From contig CAJNDS010000481.1 in NCBI GenBank assembly GCA_905221605.1, positions 1 through 64,000 on the forward strand: a stretch of DNA of 64,000 nucleotides, given 5' to 3'. The translations under genes were made by a program, and so were the position numbers. The notes beneath the pieces were generated by a model. It worked only from the letters and a program-made list of their open reading frames with translations. It made no database searches and had not been told where the DNA came from. The stretch is from Symbiodinium natans. Lineage: Eukaryota > Sar > Dinophyceae > Suessiales > Symbiodiniaceae. This document shows positions 32,743 to 43,400 of the stretch, one piece after another; position 1 is the stretch's first letter; the number at the start of each line of letters is the position of its first letter.

Positions 32743-34109
32743 CCCATGGTCTCAAGAGTTCACTTTAGAGCTGATCCTGCCATTTTGTAGGTGTCTCGCA
32801 CCGCCCTCAGCAGCAGTGGTCGGCGTGTGTCCTAGGTTTCTCGCCGTCAGATGTAGGAGCTGGCACTCTTTGCACATACCCGAAGAATATGGCACTGCAC
32901 AGATTCCAGACTGAGGAGAACGAGGCATGCGGCATGAACTGAGCCTTTGTCAGTTTTTGTCAGTCTCGGACAGGAGAAGCTCGAAGCTCAAAGCGCCAGC
33001 CATGCCCCCGCCAGACAGCTCTGCTTTCAGCATCTTGCCATCGGGAGGCACATGTCTGAGCACCACTCCTCGTAAAGTACGAAGGCACTCCTACGGCCTT
33101 ACACCTGGCACATGAGCCCTGCTGGGAAGGTTTTTGGGATACAGCATGATGCAGCAGTGTCATGGTTTCGTCAGAAGTACCGCCCCTGCGTCCAGCCACT
33201 GCAAGGTCACCAGAAGTAGCTTTAGTGTGCCCCTGGTTAAGGTGCCGTAGAGTCATATGCTTGTCATTGAGACAGGTCATTGGCTGTCTCGAGCACACTG
33301 CAAAGCGCAACGCACGTGGCGCAGGCAGTGGAGAGTCAGCCTATGAAACCCCTGGGCAAAGGCAGGGAAAGGCAGGGAAGCAGGTAAGCTCACATGGCAG
33401 AGCAACACTGGACAGGCTTCAAGGGCGCAATGAACGGGGGAGCACGAGCTGCGTGTCTGTGTGACCCGGGCTCTGCACGGCCAGCCACATGCCTCTCTGG
33501 CCCGCACGGAGAGCCTGACAGGCTTCCGGGTAATCTTTAGAGAGCTCATTGACAGAAACACCAAGTAGGAGCAAAGGCACCAAGGAGCTGTTCCACTGCA
33601 ACGCAGAAAGTTGAAAGGCAGCCGATACAAGCGGGAATCAAGGATGCAGCAAAGCTGAATCTCAAACTCTAGAGTTAGCGGCATCGCCTGCGACTGATCT
33701 TGGACCCATTCCTGCCCCCTAGCCACCCTGAGAGCCGTGCAAGGCAGATCGAACCGATACTACTGGTTAACAGAACGATTCTCTGCGAACCCCCGTGTCA
33801 GGCGGAAAACTACCGAGGCTTCATGAGCAACCTTGCAACGAAGCCCCAAAGTGATAGCAGTGCTCAGCCACACTGCAAGCTGAGCTGACCGGGTCCGAGT
33901 AGATTCACGAAGCCTGAGAGCAGTTGTCAACGAACCCGATGTCGCGGCAGAACTCGGGCCTTCGACCTGTTCAACAGATTTGGCGGCAGGTGTGAGGCAC
34001 CAGATGGCTACAGAATGGCAAAAGAGTTGAAATGCAGCTGAGAAGGGTGGTCGCTCTTGAGCAGCCAATCGCTAGTAAATTGTACCGAGACTGGTGTTGA
34101 GCAGAAACA

Positions 34110-34138
34110 CGGTTCCCTGTGATTATCGTAGGCTCGGT
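34110..34138 (+). repeat. 29-bp direct repeat, copy 1
   Basis: Identical to 34277-34305; begins CGGTTCCCTGTGATTATCG. Confidence 0.95.
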
Positions 34139-34276
34139 CCAAATCTAAAGTACGAACCTAGCAAGAACTCTACCGTCTGCAGACCTTTCGACCTGCAAAG
34201 GCTTCGACACTGCAAAACTGTGTTCAAGGCAACAACGAGACGCTTACCGTGCTTCGCTTCGCTACGCACTAACCAG

Positions 34277-34305
34277 CGGTTCCCTGTGATTATCGTAGGC
34301 TCGGT
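34277..34305 (+). repeat. 29-bp direct repeat, copy 2
   Basis: Identical to 34110-34138. The 138-bp sequence between the two copies is unique in the window. Confidence 0.95.
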
Positions 34306-37280
34306 TCTGAGGGCACGGCACAGCTGACAAAGGTACCAAGAATGCTGAAAAGGATGGTCATCTCGGGCAAAACTCAGAACAGGGCACCTTGTGTTCCTCT
34401 GTGCCGGTGTTTGTTGAGAATGCAAGTTTTCCTGTAGGTTCCAGTGCAGGCTTTTCTTTGGCAGGTCTCGCAATCAAAGTGTGCGCTGTGACTGCAATGG
34501 TGTGTCAGATAGTCTCTCCTGGTGTGTGCATTGGTGCTTGCGTCGTTTCAAGACTGAAGAGGCATCCAGGAAAGCCCCTCTGCTGCACTAAGCTTTCAGA
34601 GGAGGTCTCCCATTTTCAGACGGAGGCAGGATCAGCCATGTGCTCCGGGAATTCTTCGGCAATGAGGCTCATCAGGGCTGCTACGTGCTGCGGCCTGCGC
34701 GCTGCGCGACCTCGTGAGTTAGCTTGATAAAATCGATGGGTCAGCTCCTCAATGCGAAACATCTGTGAGGGAAACTAGGCCGAGCTTCAACAGTCAACCT
34801 GCGCAGACACGCTGCGATGCTACCATGCTGCAAGGAGCAAGCACGGGCGGAGCACATGGGCAACCCATTGGGTAAGCACATTTGAAACATTTGTCAACCA
34901 TCGGTAAAACCGGATGGAGAGAGGGAGAATAGCACCCTTCTTGTTGCACATTTAGGGCACCTCCTCAGCTTGAATCAAGAAGGACCTGCACAACGGATCA
35001 TCTGCAAGCCCAGCTGACTTCTCAACCGATGTCTTGCAACCTGCTCGAACAGGAATGTGGGAAAGAAAGCAACACAAAGCACACCTGGCCGTCGAAGAGG
35101 CTTCTTGTGCCGGAGGACGGTGTTTGAGGTGAGCTTGAACCAAGCATTGAATCTCACAGCTTGGGGGGGATGCCGTTTTGGAAGCATATTTCATACAACC
35201 ATGGAGACTTGCAGATAGTTCCAAAGCCGCTATAACCTGTAAATTGCAAACGTGCATGTCCGTGTTCATCACAGGAGCTCCTGGCAAGAGGGTGCCTGTT
35301 AAGTTCTGCAAGGCTCAGCAGGCCAACAAGTAGTCTTGACCAAGAGGTTCCTCAAGGCTCCGTCAAGGTTCCATCAGCGCCCTGCGATGAGCTCGCGCGA
35401 GTACCGTCCAATGCAGTGAGGGCACTGCCCAAGGCCCGCAAAGAAGGGACGGAGGGTAGGATTGGAGCAGCTATCGGAAAGGCATCTGGGAGATAGGTGA
35501 GATGCATCTACTCTACTCTGACCGACTCGAACCGCTGTTTGAGCTTGGGAGGGCTGACCGAGGTTACGACAGACTTCGGGCGATGAAAGTGGGCAAAGGT
35601 CCTTAAGACTTGGAAGACTTGGAAAGGACAGGAGATGCCTTGGCCAAGCGCCTTCGAAGCGAGCGACGTCTCCCATATCCCGCGTGACAATGCACATTCC
35701 TCTAGGCTGAAAAAGGCCCTGGAGGCCTTTTACGGAAATTCACCGTTACCGTCTTTGCTCCATCATGGGGATGACTGGCACATCGTGATATGAACTCTGG
35801 CGTTCTTTGACTTTCGAGTTCCGGGGCTATGCAGGTGCAGGGTAGGCAACGCAGACAACGAAGGTGCCCACAAGTTGCTTCCTACATGTCCTGCGAAGTC
35901 CGACACAGTCCGGCCATACGCCTGTCAGGAGCCTGGCATGGACCCTGACATCTATGAGCCCACGGGGATTTCAATCAAGGCCCTCGTGCACGCTTGGCTG
36001 CATCAGGCTTCCTTGAGCTGCGGTAGTGAAAAGGCGGGGCACTCACAGGAGCACAGCATAGGCATAGGTGTGACAGGCTCACAGTCCAAGCCATGCATCG
36101 TCCCGAGGCAGAAAATGGCGGTAGCTTCACTCCTCACGTGAGAAATGGGTTCCCTGAATGTCTCGATGCATGGGGCTCCGGCGCTATGAGCACCCGGAGA
36201 TATTATTCCATGTTTGTACACACATCTCCGCACTCAAAGCTCTTACCAAAACTCGTGTGCGGTTGGGGCCAAGCAAGTTCCGAGAGTTTTTCGGGCGTGG
36301 CACAGTTGCGGGCACTTCCCATCTGCACGCTTCTGACACGGCTGACGAGTCGAACGAAGCGGAGTTGTACAAACGGGGCATCATGATGGCAGCATAGGCT
36401 TCCCAACCTCTGAAAACAAGACGTGAATCCCGACGTATCTTTGAAAATCAAACTCAGCACACACGCGCGCTGTGTACAGCCTCGGGTGTTGCTTTGGCCG
36501 AGGTGCTGCCAGCGATAAGGGCAAAACAGAAGGCGGCCTTTCGCCAATGGTTATGCGAAGGCCTGCAGAGCATCGCGAAGCTGTGCGAAGGGAAAGGGGG
36601 CTTCTGAACCTTTATCCTTTGCGAAGGTGACGAACCATCCTGGACCTCAGCGCAAGTTCCAGCAAAATTCCACGGGTTCCCACTTCCACGCTTCGGACAA
36701 GGCTGGTGCAATATGCACTGAGTCATTTTCCGTTCCTGGCAAGCCCACCCATGTGCCTACGAACGTGAGCACGGTTTGGGATATCGCCCACCTCCTCTCT
36801 TGAGAAAAGGGGCAGTCAAGTTCAGCATGAAACCTTTTTTTTTGGCATTCGAGTGCTGCCACAGGTAGGCTTGCTTCTCGTGCTTCGTGCTCGAACATGC
36901 TCAAATCTGCCTGCGGTGAGCTTACACATCAGGCCGCGAGAATACACATCCAGCTTTGAGGAAAGGCACAAGAAGGAGCACCTTGGGTCTGCAGCTGCGC
37001 TGCATAAGAACATGGTGTAGACGTGTCTTGAGCTTACGGTCCCATTGCTTTCAAAGCCTTGCAGAAACAAAAACCCAACTGCCAGGCTTGCTGTGGACGT
37101 CAGCGATTTGGGCACGTTATTGCAGTAGTCTAGCCATGTTTCGGATAGTCACTGGCCACTGCACTTTCCCAGTGTGGACGCCGATGTGTAACAAAGAGAG
37201 CGACCCTTGTAGGAATGAAAAGGCCATCCACTACTTCTGAGGGCGGCGCGGAACAAGCCTGCCACTGCGTATGAGACCAC

Positions 37281-37356
37281 GAGTAAGGTGCCAGGAAGAG
37301 CTGATCTGCAGCTGCAACGAGTAAGGTGCCAGGAAGAGCTGATCTGCAGCTGCAGA
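37281..37356 (+). repeat. 38-bp tandem duplication
   Basis: Two adjacent copies of a 38-base unit beginning GAGTAAGGTGCCAGGAAGAG. Confidence 0.95.
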
Positions 37357-38487
37357 AGCATCAGAGCCCGACATCAAGCGCCCCGGCGCATGCGCCGAAC
37401 ACTTACCTACACAGGGGCCAGTGCAGGAATCGAGCCTCGCCCGCGTGCCCAGTTTTCTTCGTGTTGCTGCAGCTGCTGCTATGCAGACGTGAGCCGGCGC
37501 ACCGCGGCGCTGCCTTTTGTGATGCGCGACGACGAGCGACAAGCTTGACAAAGAAAACGCCAAACAAACGCAGAGCAAGTCACAACGGACTACGCTTTAG
37601 GCCTGAACGCACGCTTCCCCTGTGGCCGGAGGCAGTGGAGGCAGCTGCCTCTGACAAAGGGAGGATTTCCGAGTTGAAGTGGCAGCAGGTCAGCTTCGAC
37701 CCATCCTGGGAGCCGTAGGAGGAGTGGTATAAGGGTCTGTGGGGCTCAGAGGTGAGGTGAGGTGAGGTGAGAATCGACCGAGGCACGGGCCTGGCCTAAC
37801 AAAAGGGCGGCCCCTCCGGCACAAGGCTTAAGGAGCCAGCCCCAACAACACAGCGAAACAGCAACAAGGACGAACGACAGCAACAACAACGCGCAACAAA
37901 ACGAAACGACGCCACGACGCGGGATGTGGGGCTCAGAGGTATTCCAAGAGGGCACCTCGCCAATGACAGACACCCTCTATTCGACAGATCACCAGCGACT
38001 CCAAAGCATTGCCGAGGTCGGGATTCCGCCTGCGAGCCTCTCAACAGCTCAGCTCGATGTCCAGGCACCTCCAGGAAAGCTCTTTTTTCGTGGGCACAGT
38101 GCCATTGTGAAGCTATGAGAACGAAGGTGGGGAACGGGGCTTCCCGGACCTTCCGACGTCCCCAAACCACGGATGCCTACAAATATGGTTTTGGGTGAGA
38201 CCGAGGCGGTGAGACCTTTGCGAACAAAGGCACACCGCTGTTCGTTGCTGGCGGCGCCAAGTTCTGAGGCTTGCAGCCTATCGGCATAAGGGAAAAGACG
38301 CCGTTCCAGTACCCGCAGTGCCCCAAGGCCTTCGGGTACAAGCACCGAGCACGTTCACATTGCCCACCTGGACCTGCGCCCCCCACGCACGGAGTGCCCC
38401 CCTTCCACAAGGCCGCCGACCTGAAGAAGCACCTTGTCGCGGAGGCTTAGTCACGGACGCTGCTTGTCACAAGGAAAAACGGCTTTG

Positions 38488-38640
38488 TTCGCCTCGGCTT
38501 CCTGCCGAGAAGCGTCTGGAACAAGCAGACCCGGATCGGGCCTCCTTCCCCCTAACCCAACCCTTCCCCCCATGCCAAATTTTTTGACGCAACCCCCCCC
38601 CCCCCGCCCTGTGGGACCCCCCCCAATCCCTTGGAGGAGC
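38488..38640. repeat. Hairpin plus C-rich dispersed element, copy 3
   Basis: Same left block as 13322 and 24374, here with a perfect stem CTCGGC-TTCCT-GCCGAG. It is followed by CCCTAACCCAACCC, AAATTTTTTGA and a C run, then GCAAACCGATG as in copy 2. Confidence 0.85.
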
Positions 38641-38693
38641 TGCAAACCGATGCCGCGGAGGGTCCCGCTTGTCGTGGCTCCTACAGGGGAGTG

Positions 38694-38935
38694 CCCCCCA
38701 AACCCCCCCAACCCCCCCAAACCCCCAACCCCCCCCCCCCACCCCCCCCCATCCCCCCCCCCCCCCCCCACCCCCCCCCACCCCCCCCCCCCCACCCCCC
38801 CCCCCCACCCCCCCCCCCCCCCCCCACCCCCCCCCCCCCCCCCCCACCCCCCCCCCCCCCCCCCCCCCCCCCCACCCCCCCCCCCACCCCCCCCCCCCCA
38901 CCCCACCCCCCAACCCCCCCCTCACCCCCCTCGAC
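38694..38935 (+). repeat. Long C-rich tract (CnA)n
   Basis: About 240 bases are almost pure C with an A every 7 to 20 bases. The G-rich strand could form G-quadruplexes. The long Pro- and Gly-rich frames across it are artefacts. Confidence 0.97.
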
Positions 38936-38939
38936 CCCA

Positions 38940-40460
38940 CCCGCTCTGCCCTTCCTCCCTTTTTTTGCGGAACCCTCTTTCCTCCTTTCCTGTCCTGGGG
39001 CCGGCCCGGCTGCCGAGGCGGCGCGCGCAAGCGTTTACAATTACAAACCCTATGTCGCGGAAAGCCGCCCGGGACCCAGTTACAAACCCAGACTTTTGAC
39101 TCGCGCCCAATATGGTCCTCAATGGCGTACATGAAGCCTGAACACCCCAGCGGTGGCTTGTTTGTGTGTGAGTGCGAACAGGGGCACTGGAACAGTCAAA
39201 CAACTCTCAGTAACTGTCAGAGCATGTTCCGAAGCCCTGTTCAGAAACCGCCCCAAACAGTTGGGAACCGTTCCGGAGGATCGAATGGGTCATGAGATTG
39301 ATGCCACGGTTCTTGAGACCAGAAAACGCCAGGACAAACACCCTGTGTCAAACCGACCACCAGCTACTCTAACACTGGCACGTGAGTACATAGAAAAGAC
39401 TGGCGCGCTGCGACATCGAGTGTAAGTTGTAATGCGAAAGGCAGCGGAACTTTGTCCATCGACATGCCCCAATCTTGGCTCTGTCTATCACGTGAGCTCT
39501 GATAGCGCTGCGCTCAAAACACGCTTCTCTGGAGCTTCCTTGCCTTAGCTTCCTGAACTCGGCAGGGCGTGGAGTGGGGGACCTGGCAAGAACCGCCCCT
39601 GTCGCGGCGAGGATGTGACGCAGCTTTTGCCAACAGAGCCTGATGGGGCCACTTCGCCTTGCGAAAGCCTTTTTCTCAGGCCCGCGCCACTGGGAGCCCC
39701 ACTGGGAGGCCCACTGGGAGGCACTGGAGGTGCGGGCACGGGTACTCCCGGGCACTCTCACCTAGCCCCACAAAGCGCCTAGATGGTAGGAGAGTTGCTC
39801 AGAGGCCCATACTCGGGCCCATACTCACACTGGGCACACCTGGCACACGCGCACTTGGCACCATTGGCACAGGCGCTTGCAAAGAATGCTTTCCACCAGA
39901 CAAAGATGAAGCATCGCTTTGGGCTGGACTCCGGAATCCATGGCGCAGAAAGCACTTTCCCACGCACGTTTGTGTGGCTGTGAGCACGCTTCTCAACTTG
40001 GCACTGCCATTGTGGTGAGGCTTCTGTCCAACCTTACACCGGAACTGAGAAAAGCACCGCAGATTCCACTGCAACCTGCTATAGCCGAATAATCTAGAAC
40101 AGACCTGTGGCGCCTGTGCACAATATTTACACATCATGCATGGTTTGAGACTCAAAAAGCACAGCAGAGGTGGATGACATGCCGTGTCAAAGCTTACAGA
40201 ACAATGAGACTTTCACAGCCTGAAACTTAGAGAAAATTTTCGCCAGCTTGCAGGAAGAAAAAACGGATGCAGCGAAACAGCCGGATCCCAAGGCTATTGC
40301 GAAAAACCCCTTCCCAAAGCCCTCCACTGCACAAGCGCGGATGTTCGACGTGGTGCGCAGTCTCACAAAGCAAGGAGCAAAGGTTGTCTAGCACAGCTAT
40401 GCTGTGCTAAGCTTCAGCACATGAGGAATGTACAAGCATCCCGAGTGATGCTTTAAAACA
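38940..40460. other. Stretch without a supported gene
   Basis: Holds copy B of the dispersed repeat (39159-39382) and a short CCCACTGGGAGG repeat near 39690-39725. Nothing else is recognisable before the stop of the minus-strand gene at 40461. Confidence 0.45.
39159..39382 (+). repeat. Dispersed repeat family, copy B
   Basis: Aligns with 21663-21902 through a shared ordered set of short identical blocks. Confidence 0.7.
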
Positions 40461-43400
40461 TCAGCGTGACTGGACGCTAGCTGTGGGCTCAGCGAACTCG
40501 GAGCACGATTCTTCGCAGAGCTTGCGCGTCGACTGTGGTGCGTCCATAACTCCCAACTTCTTGCTTATCGTAGCTACCGTGAATGCAGCTCCTGTTTCGT
40601 CCGGCTTCGAGGCGAACATCATAGTAAAGAGGACGTGGTCGAACTTCTCAGCAAGGCAGACCACCGCGACGATCGTAAAATCGAGCCCCGAAAGAGGTAT
40701 TGTGACTGTTCCCTCCTTCGTGGCGCAGCTCTTCGCAAATCCACCAATCCTTGAGCTTTCTGAAATTTCGACCTCCAGGTCGACGTCGTCATTCATTGAT
40801 GCCCCTGCGTCGGGCGCCGACACGGTTCCCACAGCGGTTGCCTTGATGGAGAGGAACCCGCCCGGCAAACTGCTGGAGCTGTTGGAATACTGCACCTGGA
40901 GGGTTGCCAACAGAATGCCCACAAGACAGTTTCCTTACGTTTCAATGCATTAAGAAAGCCGACACTGGGCTTGGAGCAAAGGTGGGGATATATGGTTCCG
41001 TGTCCCGTGTCGGTACCCCCCCCCCCCCACCCCCCCCATGGTATCCCCCCCCCCCCCCCCCAAAGGTATCCCCCCCCCCACCCCTAAACCCTAAACCCTC
41101 AACCCAACCCCCAACCCCAACCACACCACCCCACAGGGGGGCCCAAACCACAGGGGGGCGGGGCGCGGACCCTAAACCCTAACCACATCACCCCACAGGC
41201 GGGGAAAGAATTTGTTGGGGGGGGGGGGGGCCAGGGGGGGGGACCATGGGGGGGGGGGTGGGGGGGGCAGCGACGCTGCACCATATATGGGTGCAAGGGA
41301 AACTCTGAGGGTCGGGGCTTTGTGCGACACTGGCAAGAAACACGCTGGTTCCGCACATTGCGCAGTGGACTTCGCTGGACACACGCTCTGCTTTTTGAAA
41401 TTGGATCGTGGCTTCGACGCTCGCGCTCGCGCCCCAGGATGGCGTGCTACTACTGCTCCTACTGCTGCTCCTGCTGCTGCTCCTACTGCTGCTGCCCTTC
41501 CCGGCCTCCAAGGTGATGTTCAACCCGCCAGCCGATCTGAACAATCGTGTCCCCACCTACGATCACTGCATTGAAGGAGTCGGCGAGCTTCTTTCGGCTA
41601 GGCGCGTGGAACGCCATGGTGTTCCAATAATGTGACGCAGCATGTCCATTCAAGCCCTCGGTTGAGAGCTTGTCCGCAACCCACTTCACGACCCCCGGCG
41701 ACTCCTCCCAAGGATCAATGCGCGGTACCTGGCATCGAGAAAGGCTTGAGGATTGCCTCCCGTTATCTCCCAAGTGTCGTGGAGTTGCAGAGTCACAACA
41801 CCCCCAATGCAAGGTACCTACAAGTATCTTGCGAGCGGTGTCGGGCCTTGGCCACGGAGACGACACCGAGTGCATCAATCTCCTCCCAAGGAGAGCAGAC
41901 GGCAGCAGACCGCATAAATCCGAAAGAACCGCTGGAAACCTGTTACATGAGGCCTGCTTGAGGTCGTCATCGGCAGTGCCAGACTGCAGCGGGTCCAAGG
42001 AACCTGCGATGGCTCAGTGTAGGGAATCCCTCAAAGAGGCTTTGCTTTTCCAGGCATCAACAGGTTCACTTCGTTTTTTTCTGGAAGATGCGCAAGATGC
42101 AGACCGGAAAACTGTTGCACATTAAGAAGGATTCCTGCTGAACTGGGTTCGTATTTAAGAACCACAATGGAGGACAGATCAGTGCCAAATACAACTGTGC
42201 GACAAGGCGAAGAGATCTCCGTGACGTTGAAGAATTCCAAAGCACCTCTGAGGTTCATCTCGCTCACGGGCGTAATCCTGAGCCACAAGGGAAGAGAGGC
42301 TCTTATACATGTGCCTATACATATGCACACATAAACATATGCGTATCGATATATATATATATACATATAGATATGTATATGCATAGATATATATATATAT
42401 ATACATAAAATTTGTATACACAAGTTACACCAGCCTCGACCCCAAGCAGCACAAACAACAAAAAGGAGGACGTTACAGGATGCATAATGTAAAGAACAGC
42501 GAGCAAATACTCCACGCGAGGGGTTTCGCCAAACGCGACATGAGGAGACAATAGCACGCGACGAAGGGAGACAAATCCTGCTGCCGATCCCCAGAAGCGC
42601 GTCATGCGACAACTACTAAAGCGCACAAAGCCTCTTACACCTTCGAAGCTGCCCCAGTTACTTCAACAGAACTCCACAATTTTGCAAGAAGAAACGCCAC
42701 GCCCAGAACATGTCGCCCTCTAACTCAGACAGTAAGAAACGAGACATGAAGGAACACAGTAGCAATCATGGAGAAAAGCAAACCTTGCCTTTAGCATGTT
42801 CAGAAAGAAGAAAAAGCCTGCCGATGCCCAGAAGCGCGTCACAGCATCCGGCTCCCCGTCTCGGACACCAGAAACGAGACATGAGGGGGGACAATAGCAC
42901 GTGAAGGGAGACAAATCCCCTCCCCCAGATGTCGGGTTTAGTAGGGCTTTTGGGTGCTGGAGGGGGTGGACGGGTGGGGGTGGAGGGGTGGTGGAGGAGT
43001 GGTGGGGTGGAGGGCTGGAGGGGTGGAATCCTCCTCCTCCCGCTCCCCCTCCTGCTCCCCCTCTTGCTCCCTTTTGGCACCGGCCAACCTTTTCTTCATA
43101 CATTAAGATAAAACGGTTGGCCGATAGTCAAAATGCCTGTAACTGTTACTTCTTTTTCAACAGGCGTGAGAATTAATAGAAATAGTAGAATTAACTACTA
43201 CTTCCATTATTTCTTTACCTCTTGCCAAGGCGCGAGGATTCATAGTTTTTTGAACTAACTACACTACTTCTAGTAAGTCTAGTATCTCCATTAACCATTT
43301 AATTGTTTGAATAGTCTGGGAACGGCATAAGTGGGAACAATGGAATCATGGAATATTAGAATTAATAGAACGAATGATCATGTTGGAATTATTCGAATTC

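Larger units (their letters stand above)
30230..38480. other. Gene-poor stretch
   Basis: Nothing supportable as a gene. Only short repeats stand out: a 9-bp minisatellite at 31375, an imperfect tandem duplication at 32535-32742, a 29-bp direct repeat at 34110 and 34277, and a 38-bp tandem duplication at 37281. Confidence 0.45.
40461..42277 (-). other. Candidate 3' exons and terminal exon
   Basis: At 42277 a pyrimidine-rich tract ends in CAG|G and opens a frame (context ITPVSEMNLRGALEFFNVTE). Another frame around 41720-41506 (context SRKKLADSFNAVIVGGDTIV) ends at a GC-type donor. The terminal exon 40895-40461 begins after CTCCAG|G, runs 144 codons to TGA, is rich in Val, Ala, Ser, Glu and Asp, and looks like a beta-rich domain. 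The antisense frame over the same bases is less protein-like. Whether these belong to the EF-hand gene or to a separate gene is not settled. Confidence 0.45.

Noticed and set aside
38434-39295. Long Pro-rich (plus) and Gly-rich (minus) open frames, up to 221 residues
   Set aside because: They are produced by the C-rich tract itself; all three frames on both strands are open.
40483-40953. 156-residue plus-strand frame
   Set aside because: Antisense to the 40895-40461 minus-strand exon, which has better composition and a good acceptor site.
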